From: Echinometra lucunter
Taxonomy: Eukaryota; Echinodermata; Echinoidea; Camarodonta; Echinometridae
Length of the DNA stretch: 64,000 nucleotides
Direction: 5' to 3'
Assembly: GCA_029962745.1 (NCBI GenBank)
Contig: CM057154.1
Span: 28,302,396 to 28,366,395, forward strand
In this document: positions 1 to 10,238 of the stretch, in pieces
Layout: each line of letters opens with the position of its first letter
Numbering within the stretch: position 1 is the stretch's first letter
The notes under the pieces: model-generated
What the model saw: the letters and a program-made list of their open reading frames with translations, nothing else
What the model was told of the DNA's origin: nothing
Databases searched by the model: none
Made by a program: the position numbers and the translations under genes

Positions 1-1
1 G

Positions 2-2578
2 GATGCATCTTATAACCAAATTACAGCCTTACGGAATGATTCGTTTCAAAGTATACCGCTATTAACTGCACTTAATGTGGTCGGAAACCTCATTTCTCAT
101 CTCGAGGTTGGAACATTCATTCCTCTTACCAATCTACAAACGCTGGCATTGGCAAACAACAAGCTCACACAACTGCAACCTAATATCTTTCAATCAAACG
201 AGTGTTTCGCCCGTCTTATTCTCTCTCAAAACAACTTTTCCTATGTACCTACTCGCGCACTGGTTACACTTTACAAGCTGCAAAAGGTCTATCTTACTAA
301 AAATTCCATTCAAGTAGCCGATTTCGAAGGTTTCTCCAATTCGATTGATATATCTGTCATTGATATGACCATGAATGAAATTTCTTCTCTTCAACCATTC
401 CACTTTCAATCTATTCCAAAATTTTCTCTGCAAAAACTTTCATTGTCCAAAAATAAACTTCAGAGTCTACCGCATTGGCTTTTCACCCACCTAACCAGAC
501 TGGATGAACTTGATCTTGTGGCTAACAGTTTCAAGGAATGTCACTTGAGCTCCTTTCTAGGAAATACGAATGTTTCTCTTCTGTCACTACGAGACTGTAA
601 GATACAAAGGATCATTCCAATTGATAACTGCAGTTTCTTCAACACGACTACCTCTAAAATTGGTTCGCTGGATATGAGTATAAATGCCATTGTGTCCATT
701 CCACCTTACGCCTTTCTGTGTTTTAATCAAACATATACCCTTAAATTAGCAGATAATAAGATTTCAGTTATGACCAATGAGTCTTTCTGTGGACTTGATT
801 CACTGACACACTTGGATATATCTGCGAATAGTATCAAATCCTTGCAACCTGGTATGCTTTCTTGTAACCCTCGACTGACTGATTTGATCATTAGGCATAA
901 TGAAATCTCTATATTAAATCCTACGTCATTCCAGGGTCTTTTAGCACTCAACAAGCTTGATCTGTCATATAACCAAATAATAAGAGATGAAGACCAGTGG
1001 TGGGATAACCCAGCACTGAAGTTCCTTAAACTCTCAAATAACCATTTCCCTCGTTTTACCCAAAGTATCCTCAGGGGAATTTTAAGTAACTTACAAATAT
1101 TGGATGTCTCTTTCAATAATATAGAAACATTCGCTTTACGGTCATTCAGTGATGTTCCATCACTTAAAGAACTTAACCTCCGTTCTGAAGAATCAATAAC
1201 TTTAAATGGAGTATTCAGTCACATGAAAAATTTAGTCACATTAGATATCTCAAATACAAATACATTTGTAAGCTCCATTACTCAATTCACGGAGACTAAA
1301 TCTCTCGAAGAGCTACGCATGTGCTACAATGGGCTTAGCGGTGCTGATCTATTCGACAATGTAACACATGCATCTCTGTTTGATGGTCTTGTGTCTCTGA
1401 AGAAACTTAACCTGCGGGGAAATTCTCTGGCCAATTTGGAACCTGGAGTTTTCAGATCCTTAACCAAACTCCGTTCGCTTGATCTGTCTACAGCTAATAT
1501 TGTAACTTTAGAACCAGGGCTTTTCAAGCGTTTAACATATTTGAGGACATTGTATCTTAATGAGAATAAAATTACAACAACCTCCACCAATTTCTTTTTG
1601 GGGCTAGATCACCTCGGATCCCTATACTTTCGGAACAGCAAATTAGAAGTACTGGACAAGGATATCTTCTTGGCAACTCCAAATCTGCGCCACCTTTTCA
1701 TGTCGGGTAATCAGTTGACTAAAATACAAAAAGGTACATTCTTCCCAACCAGTGAATTTTTAGAGATCGATTTTTCAGGTAATCCTTTCTCATGCACCTG
1801 TGAACTGAGCTGGTTTATAGATTGGATTCATACGAGTAATAAAAAGTTCGTAAATCTTAATCAAACTAAATGTTATAAAACATCATTCACAGAAGTCGTT
1901 GATCAGCCTATCTTAATGTTTAATCCATCTGAGTTCTGTGGTGTTAACGTCTTACTCATAACAACGTTATCTTTCTTGGGCGTCATGGTTGGATTCCTCT
2001 GTGTCATTTCCTACAGAAAACGTTGGTGGATCAATCACAAACTCTTCCTCCTCAAACTAGCAATCGTTGGCTACGAAGAAATGGCAGAAGATTTCAATGC
2101 AGATAACTATGAGTTTCATCTCAACCTCATGTTCCATGATGAAGCAGAAGAGGAATGGGTTAATCAGGTTATGAAACCCGTAGTGGAGGAGAGATTGCCA
2201 CATCTGCAAAAGATCATCTACGGGGACAAAGACCTCCATCTGGGAATGTTCTACATCAATGCCATCTACGATGCCATAGAAAACAGCTTCAAGACTGTCT
2301 TGTTGATTAGTAACCTGTCCATCGATGATGCCTGGACCATGACCAAGCTCCGTATGGCACTGGAGCATCTCAACGATACAGGACTGGACAAAGTCATCTT
2401 GATATTTCTAGAGGACATCGATGATGACCGCCTACCCTACCTTGTCAGGTTGTTCCTAAGTAGGAACAAACCTTACATGTTGTGGACGGACGATGAAGAT
2501 GGACAAGAATTATTCTGGGCTCAGTTTGAGAAAAGTATGAGAGCAAATCGGGCTTTTAATAACGTCATTCCTGTTTAA
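2..2578 (+). CDS. Toll-like receptor, 3' part (5' end outside window)
   Basis: The reading frame is open from base 2 to a TAA at 2576-2578, giving 858 residues with no intron. Leucine-rich repeats (LxxLxLxxNxI/L type) fill roughly residues 1-590. A cysteine-rich LRRCT cap follows (NPFSCTCELSWFIDWI and two later Cys), then one membrane segment near residues 648-671, a basic stretch (YRKRWW) and a cytoplasmic TIR domain from about residue 703. Box 3 is clear (ELFWAQFEKSM). Box 1 (YEFHLNLMFHD) is far from the usual YDAFVSYS form. The BB loop reads KDLHLG, with Leu at residue 747 where the conserved Pro normally sits. TLRs sense ligands through the LRRs and signal through TIR-TIR contact with adaptors. 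Intronless TLRs belong to large families in sea urchins. The signal peptide and first LRRs are to the left of the window. The family call is firm; the ligand and signalling ability are unknown. Confidence 0.95.
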   Translation, partial: DASYNQITALRNDSFQSIPLLTALNVVGNLISHLEVGTFIPLTNLQTLALANNKLTQLQPNIFQSNECFARLILSQNNFSYVPTRALVTLYKLQKVYLTKNSIQVADFEGFSNSIDISVIDMTMNEISSLQPFHFQSIPKFSLQKLSLSKNKLQSLPHWLFTHLTRLDELDLVANSFKECHLSSFLGNTNVSLLSLRDCKIQRIIPIDNCSFFNTTTSKIGSLDMSINAIVSIPPYAFLCFNQTYTLKLADNKISVMTNESFCGLDSLTHLDISANSIKSLQPGMLSCNPRLTDLIIRHNEISILNPTSFQGLLALNKLDLSYNQIIRDEDQWWDNPALKFLKLSNNHFPRFTQSILRGILSNLQILDVSFNNIETFALRSFSDVPSLKELNLRSEESITLNGVFSHMKNLVTLDISNTNTFVSSITQFTETKSLEELRMCYNGLSGADLFDNVTHASLFDGLVSLKKLNLRGNSLANLEPGVFRSLTKLRSLDLSTANIVTLEPGLFKRLTYLRTLYLNENKITTTSTNFFLGLDHLGSLYFRNSKLEVLDKDIFLATPNLRHLFMSGNQLTKIQKGTFFPTSEFLEIDFSGNPFSCTCELSWFIDWIHTSNKKFVNLNQTKCYKTSFTEVVDQPILMFNPSEFCGVNVLLITTLSFLGVMVGFLCVISYRKRWWINHKLFLLKLAIVGYEEMAEDFNADNYEFHLNLMFHDEAEEEWVNQVMKPVVEERLPHLQKIIYGDKDLHLGMFYINAIYDAIENSFKTVLLISNLSIDDAWTMTKLRMALEHLNDTGLDKVILIFLEDIDDDRLPYLVRLFLSRNKPYMLWTDDEDGQELFWAQFEKSMRANRAFNNVIPV

Positions 2579-2850
2579 CATTAAATATCTTGGAACCATG
2601 GTAAAGGCTCGTACTTTCTAAACTTAAACATTTTGCAGTTTTCTATGTGCGCGAGTATTTACCTTAGTAGATTATGTATAAGCTACTTGTAAAGGGTGAG
2701 GGTAAGGCTGCTGTTGGCAAGGTTTCATCCCCCTCTTTGCTAATTAATACTCTTTCACCCTATGTTCTTTGTTGCAAATCTAAATACTTGAATATGGTAG
2801 TCCTGCACATAATGTACTGATTCCCCTGGTTAATAACAATGATAATGATT
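2579..2850 (+). other. Probable 3' UTR of the TLR gene
   Basis: This is non-coding, AT-rich sequence directly after the TLR stop. An AATAAA lies at about 2944, after the trinucleotide repeat, and could be the poly(A) signal. No other feature was seen here. Confidence 0.4.
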
Positions 2851-2852
2851 AT

Positions 2853-2921
<69 letters not shown>
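2851..2921. repeat. (AAT)n microsatellite
   Basis: About 70 bases of almost pure AAT/ATA trinucleotide repeat. The isoleucine-rich reading frame across it on the minus strand is an artefact of the repeat. Confidence 0.97.
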
Positions 2922-2923
<2 letters not shown>

Positions 2924-2944
2924 TAATATAAGAATGATATTGCA

Positions 2945-3045
2945 ATAAAAATATTCTGCATTTATATAGTGCCCAATACATCTCTCGGAGGCGTGTCTAA
3001 GCGCTTTACAGAAATATTGTTACCCCCGTCATCTTATATTAGGCA
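2945..3045 (+). mobile_element. SINE/LINE-derived fragment
   Basis: The sequence GCATTTATATAGTGCCCAAT, then GAGGCGTGTCTAAGCGCTTTACAG, then ATATTGTTACCCC resembles the '...TTTATATAGCGCC...AAGCGCTTTACA' block found in dispersed SINE/LINE elements of marine animals. The matching distal block of such an element is seen at 55020-55215. This copy is truncated and degenerate. Confidence 0.5.
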
Positions 3046-3210
3046 TATGACAGAAATTCTGAAAGTACTTGTACATACTTGGCACACTGCATAAGAATAA
3101 CGAGTATTGTCATATTTAGGATTTTACAATTGAAAGTTACGAGACGACGCAGATTTTTGTTTTTTAAAAAGAGGGCATTATCAGTCCTACTACATTACTA
3201 AGAAAGATAG

Positions 3211-3246
3211 AGCTTCTCTCTCTCTCTCTCTCTCCTTCTCTCTCTT

Positions 3247-3282
<36 letters not shown>

Positions 3283-3295
3283 GCACACACACTTT
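3211..3295. repeat. (CT)n-(CA)n compound microsatellite
   Basis: A CT/TC tract runs straight into a CA tract at about 3260-3290. The Arg/Glu- and Val/Cys-rich frames over it are artefacts. Confidence 0.95.
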
Positions 3296-3370
3296 CTCTC
3301 TGTTTCCTATCTTGGGCAACTCTTCCAACGGAAAGCCCTCAGTACTATCTGCGATGATAGTTATGAATGG

Positions 3371-3540
3371 CCGGTGTGATAGTCGATGTGTTCCGGGTTC
3401 CGCAGGAACAAAATGGCTAGTCGAATTGTTCCCCGGAACCAAACGACTAGTTGATTCGTTCCTGCGGAACCAGACGTCTGATACTACTTTCGGCTGATAC
3501 GTTACGAAAGCCGCCGTTTGGTTCCGACATTAGCCAAGAG
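3371..3540. repeat. Degenerate GGTTCCGCAGGAACC micro-repeat array, copy A
   Basis: Short related phrases recur in both orientations: GTTCCGCAGGAAC, GTTCCCCGGAACC, GTTCCTGCGGAACC, CTAGTCGA and CTAGTTGA. The left edge, CCGGTGTGATAGTCGA, is the reverse complement of the right edge of the array at 7440-7632, so both are probably copies of one foldback-type element. Confidence 0.55.
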
Positions 3541-3545
3541 TTTCG

Positions 3546-5892
3546 GGGTACATTTCAGAGGCCACCGAACGTTATTAGAGGGAGAGGAGAGCTGACAGGC
3601 GAAATCCAGATCCTGCAGATAGGGCCTTAGCGGGGGTTCAGGGGCGGCACCCCCTCCATCCCCGAACCCTTGTTTTTTTTTTTTTTCTCATTTTGAATGT
3701 ATTCTATATTTACAATTTTCATAATTTTTTAAAACTAATAAAGTTTTATATTTTTTGGCCGAAAGTGTGGGGGAGCCCCGCCAGCCCCCCCCCCCTTCCG
3801 CTTCCGCTGCCCCTGAATTTTGATTATTAATATTATCAAGAGTATTATTACACATTGTCATTGTCAGACGGTCTCTCAAGTCTTTGTAAATGCAGTTATA
3901 TTGAATAGGTTTAAATAACAGTCATTAAGAGTTCTGATAAATCTGCAAAGGAATTAACAAAATGTTTATATTTCTATTTCGAGAAGTCTTATTCTCAATA
4001 AGTTATCCTAGAGCATATGTACTGTGAAAAAAATAGGCAAATGCTTTGCCCAGCGTTGGGCTTATAGTCAACCCAACGAATTGTTCGGCAATGTTTTGCC
4101 CAAGGTTATGCATTTCCCAACATCTTGGCTTTTGCCTTTGAGTAGCTTAAAATGCTTTCTATATTGCTCGGTTGTTGGTCAAATCTTTTTACGCAATTTT
4201 TTTTTACCAACATCAACTTATCCATTTTGTGGTCACATTGTGTTGCAAAATAATATCCAACATCAAAGGAAATACTAGTATACCCTCTAATAAAATTCTC
4301 CCTGAAAAACAGTGGCGCAATTATTCAAAATAATTTAAGGGGGCAGAACAAGACATATGAAGCACATTTCTGAAAAGTTGCCAGCTAGCGAAGAGAGCAA
4401 TCCAAAATTCGACTTGTTTAATGAAAATGTTATTTCGTCATGCAAAGATTAGGACATAATATCCGAGAGGTAATTTAATTTGTTCCCCTTTCCTTTTTTA
4501 TTCATTTATTATTTTTTTTATTTTCTATTTTTGGAGGGAGGGTTGGGGGCTATTGCCCCCAAGCCCCATAACAGTATGCCGTTGGTGAAAAAAAATAATA
4601 GCACCTAACATGCTTTTTTTCTTGTGTATGATAATTAATGTCTATGCTATATTGATGTTGAATTTAATGTGGTGATTTCTCATGAATTACATGTAACTTT
4701 TAAGAGGAGCAAACAATTATATTTGACAGCACACTTTTACAGTGGCATACTCCAAGTGACACTTAGATGTTTTCTTTTTTTTCAAATTAGGACAAAATAT
4801 CATTTGAAAAAAATCTTTGAAAATACAACAACCTTAACAACATAAGACTCATGCTGTTTGTCATGATAAGGCTCATGCTGTTTGTCATGACCCTTCCTAT
4901 CAGAGCCCAAATGATAATCGTGTGTTTGTTGTTGTTGTTGTTGTTATAGTTTATTGTTTGTTTTGATTTGTTTAGTTTTTAGAAATTGCATTGAAAAATT
5001 TGTACCTACTAGCGGAAGGGCGGAAAACACAAGTTCAAATCATTAATGCAAACTAAGCAACATTAATCCCGGGCATTAATCTGCAAAATATACTTAGCGT
5101 ACTCAGATGAACCTCAAAAGAAAATAACGGAATTACCTAAAGGGATTAGTTACATCTTATCAACTTATCGGGAAAAAAGTACGATTGCAGTGAAGTGGAA
5201 ACTAATTTTCCATTTTATCTTGAAAATTTCACATTATACATGCACCTTTCAACTACTGCCACATAGATACATTATAAGAAATTATGCCACTTATCGTTTT
5301 CTTCATAATGCAGTAATAAATATAAATCAGAAGTTAAGCCAATGGACATCGTTTTGAATATAACCCCTGCAATATACCCACAGGACATTACAGTTCCTTG
5401 ACATATTATTATTATCCCTATTTACCCGATTTAACTTAACCCCCCCCCCCCCCCATGAATTAAAAAAAAAAAAATTTCAAAGAAGTTTTGGGCTTACTTA
5501 TTTCATGCAACTGCACAATACTTTCGAAATTGCCCATAGCCTCTGCGCAGAAAGTCATTGAAAAAAAAAAAAAACTCTGGAAATGTCCTTTGTTTGACAC
5601 TTTTTACTGTAATTCACAATAATTAATTTTTGTCTTTTAAAATAAATGAGGATCTTTCGGCCCTTCGCTCTAGGTAACGCACTGATCTGTACATAAAGAT
5701 ATTTTTTAAAAGTATTAAAAAAACTCAAAATCCTTGTATTGTGTCCTAATAATTTCATCATCTCATCTCATTTCAGTCCACATCATCATCATCATCCTTT
5801 TCCCACACTCTGCCTGTATGTTCCCACACTCTCTGTTTGTTTTCAGTCTGATATACTAATCTCCTCCCCTGCTGGGTCACTCAGATGGCACG
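3546..5892. other. Intergenic stretch without recognised genes
   Basis: AT-rich sequence with homopolymer C, G, T and A runs (for example C at 5441-5454 and T at 3671-3686) and a few GT-rich simple repeats (GTTGTTGTT near 4928). A decayed hAT-like pair of termini may lie at 3639-3815, but no target duplication was found. No coding signal was seen on either strand. Confidence 0.6.
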
Positions 5893-5895
5893 AGA

Positions 5896-5944
5896 CCAGA
5901 CTACCAGTTACATAACCAGACATGTTATGTAACTGGTAGTCTGG
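5896..5944. repeat. Perfect 21-bp-arm hairpin
   Basis: Left arm 5896-5916 (CCAGACTACCAGTTACATAA plus C) is exactly complementary to right arm 5924-5944, with a 7-base loop (CAGACAT). It lies about 40 bp left of the hAT-type element at 5986. Confidence 0.95.
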
Positions 5945-5985
5945 AATGTACTAGCAGTTTGATTCTACATCGATGCAGTCATGAG

Positions 5986-6258
5986 CAGTGGCATATCTAG
6001 GATTTCATGGGGGCGGTAGTAAGCAGGCAAAGCGTGCGAATCACCTAGGGGGAGGGTGCAAGGAGGGGGAACTTAAGGAAGCTCCGACGTTGATTTGTCG
6101 TTGTTCCTTGTCTGCTCCCGCTTTTCATACATTCTCTTACCTTTTTCTCATCTCGCTCACGCTTTTTCTTTCGTCTTTTTTTTCTTTTTTCCTTCCTTTC
6201 TGGCGTTTTGGCGGGGGGAGGGGGGATCGTCCCCATCGCCACCCTGGCTACGCGCCTG
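5986..6258. mobile_element. Non-autonomous hAT-type element with 8-bp TSD (copy 1)
   Basis: The 273-bp unit begins CAGTGGCATATCTAGGATTT and ends CCCTGGCTACGCGCCTG. It is flanked on both sides by the exact 8-bp duplication GTCATGAG (5978-5985 and 6259-6266). CAG termini and an 8-bp TSD are the hallmark of hAT transposition. The inside is G-rich, then pyrimidine-rich, with no transposase. Confidence 0.85.
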
Positions 6259-6259
6259 G

Positions 6260-7440
6260 TCATGAGTCTAGTTGTCTGTCACAACAGAACACAAAACCTT
6301 GATTGATCTCTGAAGTCACCCCTAAAAGAGTTTTATTCTTATTCACTCTAAATGCACTCCTTCTCAAATTCACCCGTAACAGAGTGAATGCGTTCACTCT
6401 TTTTTGATGAGGGAAAGAATCGTTAGAATTGTACTTTGACACTTATAACATTTAGGGAGTCATTGGGCCCCTTTACAGAAAAAGCCACCAGTGTTTGAAA
6501 AAAATCATGGATACTACTAGTATCCATGAAAAAATGTAAGCTGTTATTTTAGCAAACACACAAATATTAGGGTGTAAAAAAATATTAAAAACTCGTTTAA
6601 GTGTAAATGGACCCCTAAACAGAAAGGAACCCTTTCCCCTTCCTTTTTAGTAAAAACAAAACAAAACAAAACAAAGAGGAAGGCGAAAAAAATCAGGGTT
6701 TGATATTTCAAAAGCAAAGAATATTATACATAAAAACTCCTTCCAGGTCAGCCCGAAAAGCATGGAGGCTTCGTTTATAATCAACCCTTCAGCTGACTTA
6801 AAAGTAGGGAAATTCAAGTTGGTGAATTTAGAATGAACAAGAGATCAAAAAGGGGGGGGGGGGGGGGGGAATGGTGAGAGAATTTGGAACCGAATCGGAT
6901 GACCAGCCTCCGATACATGAATGCATTAATTAATGTATAGACACATAAAACAAACTTAAATAAGAGTATGAAGAAGGATTCTAGAATTACCAATATAACA
7001 GCTGACGCGGAAGCCAATTTGATACATCATGTTCATTTAATGAATGAGAGTAAAATTTATAGATGTGTGTTAAAACATTTCAAATTTTGACCGCGCCTCG
7101 TCCCCCCCCCCCCCCCATGGGAACGAATGAATAAGAGAATAACTTTATAGACACAATAGAGTTATCGAAATACAAATCCCATTCCCCCCCCCCCCTCCAC
7201 AAGCATACGCCTTGGCATCCATAACTTCACACAACTGACCTTATTCCCAGCCCCCCCCCCCCCCCCCTCCTTATGAACAGGAATCAGTGTATTCTACCAT
7301 ATCTATTTCTACGTGTATACCAAATTCTGAAATAGGCAATGTGTGGCTGATTTGGAGGAGTTTGATCGGCTCCAAAAGGTGACCAGAAGAGTACACTTTT
7401 CTTTAGGGGTGTTACCATGACGTGATACGTTAGCACAATA
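6260..7440. other. Intergenic stretch with poly-C/poly-G tracts
   Basis: Four long C or G homopolymers occur (about 6852-6869, 7101-7117, 7185-7195 and 7250-7267) in AT-rich sequence. No gene was recognised. Confidence 0.6.
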
Positions 7441-7632
7441 GAGATTCGGGTCGCCTTCGCAGCTAAATCATTCGTCGAATGGTCGAAAGGAACGAATCGC
7501 CTGGTCGGAACCAATCGCCTATGACGATCGCATTTAGTCGACCAAAGCGGATCTAATCGGCGGGTAAATATTCAGCCGATTGGTTCCGCAGGATCCAATC
7601 GACTGCCCGGAACAAATCGACTATGACACCGG
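7440..7632. repeat. Degenerate micro-repeat array, copy B
   Basis: Phrases such as GGAACGAATCGCCTGGTCGG, GGAACCAATCGCCTATGAC, GGTTCCGCAGGATCCAATCG and GGAACAAATCGACTATGAC repeat with drifting spacing. The array ends GACTATGACACCGG, complementary to the start of the array at 3371. Confidence 0.6.
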
Positions 7633-7920
7633 CATAAATTTCACACCATTTCATCTATCCAAAATGCTCTCTCTTTTTTTTTAGTATGAAATGTCTAATA
7701 TTTCTCCTGAATCTTTTTCTGCTTCTTCCTACTGTTCAAAATAAAAGCCATTTGCATAATCCATAAAACTCATCATTTTCATATGCATACGGGGTCCTGC
7801 ATAATGGGAATGGATTGAATATTTATGTTAAAATCAATCATAAAATACTAAAAGTAGGTGTAATAATTTATGACAGGATTATATTTGTACAGTTTTATTC
7901 ATATATCACATTTGTGCAGT

Positions 7921-8550
7921 GCACTGACAGTACCAAAATATCTGACTCTTACAAGCATGTATTTGAGCTAGTGAATGGCTCCCATTTAACCCATTCGTGG
8001 TAGGAATTATTTAAAGCCTAATTTGATCAGCTTTTATTCTTCAAATTGGCAACACCAACATTTCTATTTTATTGCTTCATTTTTTCCTATAAAACATCAT
8101 GTATCTGAAATAAATATAAATTGACAGAATGTATGATGAGAAGTCATGAAGTTGCCACTTTGCAGGGAAAAACAGTAATTTTAACACTTTCATCGCATTG
8201 CCAATTTAAGGATTTTAATGCTTATTTTCCTTTTAAAAAATTCAGCATCAATTGGTGCGACAAAAATGGGCACAATATGTGTAGACATTTTTGCTCTTTC
8301 TGCTCATGTATTTGGTATGATTTTTAGGGCTCTGCATCAAAAGTTATTAGGCCAAGCCACAAAATGTGGACCCTCTGTCATGAATGGGTTAATAAGAGTA
8401 CAAAACATAAATAGTTCAGACATATTGAATGCATGCTTTATATTTCCGCACACACTGAAAGTGAAACAGTTGTAAGATACTTTACTCATTAGGCAGGTAT
8501 GATTGCTGTATCATTTGCTTCATCACTATTCAAATTGTAAAGTGTAAAAT
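7921..8550. repeat. Tandem duplication, copy 1 (carries a MITE)
   Basis: Blocks 7921-7985 and 8393-8550 are about 85-90% identical to 8551-8781 downstream. The 399-bp MITE at 7990-8388 and one TTAA account for the size difference. Confidence 0.85.
7990..8388. mobile_element. piggyBac-like MITE, copy 1
   Basis: The 399-bp element has CCCATTCGTGG at the left end and CATGAATGGG at the right end as short inverted termini. Exact TTAA flanks lie at 7986-7989 and 8389-8392. CCC...GGG termini with TTAA target duplication are the piggyBac signature. A second copy lies at 12534-12941. The downstream duplication copy near 8625 lacks the insert. No transposase is present. Confidence 0.85.
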
Positions 8551-8781
8551 GCACCGACAGTAAAAAAAAAATATCTCACACTTGCCAACATGTATTTAAA
8601 CTAGTGAATGGTTCCCCGGTAAGAGTACAAAATATGAATACAGTGTAGTTCAGAAATATTGAATGCATGCTGTATATTTCCGCACGTACTGAAAGTGAAA
8701 CAGTTGTAAGATACTCATTAGGCAGGTATGATTGCTGTATCATTGTGCTTCATCACTATTCAAATTGTAAATTGTTTTTTT
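8551..8781. repeat. Tandem duplication, copy 2 (empty site)
   Basis: This matches 7921-8550 minus the MITE. At the insertion point it reads GAATGGTTCCCCGGTAAGAG, where copy 1 has the element between GAATGGCTCCCAT and TAAGAGTAC. Confidence 0.85.
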
Positions 8782-9340
8782 TGAAAAATGAAACCTGACT
8801 TTTTCCTCCAATTACTCAAAAATGATATATCTTGACTAAGTTGTATTATTTATGTCGAAGATTATTTCATCCTTTCATATGATGCCAAATATGTTATGAT
8901 TTTGCCACATATGATTGACAGATTTTTACAAATAACATAATTACATTACATGTATTTGTCATGTGAAAGATGGAAACTTTGCCATTCTATGATGCATTAT
9001 CATATGTCTAGGGTATGTTTATTTGATAAGATATTACTGGGGAAAATTGGGATTGCTTTTATACAAGTACGATGTATAAGTTTCAATCTCCAACTTATAA
9101 CATAGTATAATTTAAATGACAAAAGCTGATAAAACAACTTATCAGTGGCAGAAAACCTACATCTAATATCACAGTCCTTTTATCTTGAGTAAAATAATTC
9201 TTCAATGAATCAAACATTTACTGCACACCAACTGAACCGTGTTTCTTGTGTATTTTTGTGTATCTTGTACATCATTCCCTCCCCTTCATGTATAAACTTT
9301 TACAACCATTTGGATAAACTAGAATGGAGAGAAGAACAGA

Positions 9341-9345
9341 GAGAA

Positions 9346-9384
<39 letters not shown>

Positions 9385-9440
9385 AAAGAGAGATGGAGGG
9401 AGAGAGAGATAAAACGCATTTTAAATACATCTTGGATGCA
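9341..9440. repeat. (GA)n microsatellite
   Basis: Interrupted GA repeat, densest at 9341-9378. A similar tract at 9787-9836 belongs to a second copy of the surrounding sequence. Confidence 0.95.
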
Positions 9441-9447
9441 CAGTATA

Positions 9448-9624
9448 CAGTCAATTCTGCATAAATCGAAGTCGGATAAGTCGAATAATCGCCTAAATCG
9501 AAGGTCTGTACTTGGTCTCAATTCCTTTATTTTCTATTGTTTTTGACCCCTCATAAGTCGAATTTTCTCTAAGTTGAAGCAATTTCTTCAGTCCCAAGAA
9601 ATTTGACTTAGGCAGAGTTTACTG
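9448..9624. mobile_element. pogo/Tc1-mariner-like MITE with TA target site
   Basis: The 177-bp element begins CAGTCAATTCTGC and ends GCAGAGTTTACTG (inverse CAGTAAACTCTGC). TA dinucleotides flank it at 9446-9447 and 9625-9626. Inside, the phrase TAAGTCGAA or a variant recurs in both orientations. The flanks (ATACATCTTGGA... and ...TTACAGTGATATATCAT) recur joined, without the insert, at about 9866-9905. No coding capacity. Confidence 0.75.
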
Positions 9625-9785
9625 TAGTTACAGTGATATATCATCTCAGTAATAATCTCAAGGTTTGTTTGTTAGTTTGTTTTTTTCACCAGTGAGTGAT
9701 GAACCAGAATGGAGAGAAAAAGAGATTGATAGATATATAAATTAAAAAAAAATATAGATACACAGATACATAGATACATACATAC

Positions 9786-9786
<1 letters not shown>

Positions 9787-9836
<50 letters not shown>
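9787..9836. repeat. (GA)n microsatellite
   Basis: About 50 bases of GA repeat directly preceding the empty-site duplication copy at 9857-9955. Confidence 0.97.
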
Positions 9837-9838
<2 letters not shown>

Positions 9839-9856
9839 TGATAAAGAGTGAGGTAT

Positions 9857-9955
9857 TTCAAATACATCTTGGAAGGACTTTATTTACAGTGATATATCAT
9901 TTCAGTAGTTATCGCGGGGTTTGTTTTGTTTGTTTTTATTTCACCAGTGAGTGAG
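9857..9955. repeat. Duplication copy lacking the pogo-like MITE
   Basis: TTTCAAATACATCTTGGAAG, then TTTACAGTGATATATCATTTCAG, then CACCAGTGAGTGA parallels 9420-9447 plus 9625-9695. Only the 177-bp MITE and its local edges are missing. Confidence 0.75.
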
Positions 9956-10238
9956 ATCTCTCCTAAAATATTTAGAGCTCCTCTGGAACTATGATTATTG
10001 TATAACATATTTCGTACATGATCTTTTATTTATGAAATGTTTATGTTATCATGTGTTAATTTGTATTTGTTATTTGAATGCAGAAATAAAATCAAACAAG
10101 CAAACAAACAAACTATCCAGAGATACATTTCTGACCTGTACCCCATACTTTTTTCAGTCAGTGAGAGATAGGTTGTAAAAACATAAACAGCACATGCATA
10201 TCAGTATTATTCATTGCCTGGTACTGGACTAATTCTCT

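Noticed and set aside
727..1116. 129-residue minus-strand frame in the TLR
   Set aside because: It is antisense to leucine-rich repeats whose plus-strand frame is clearly the coding one.
3639..3815. Possible hAT-type element with CAGGGGCGG / CGCTGCCCCTG ends
   Set aside because: The 8-bp flanks do not match, and the ends pair only over about nine bases.
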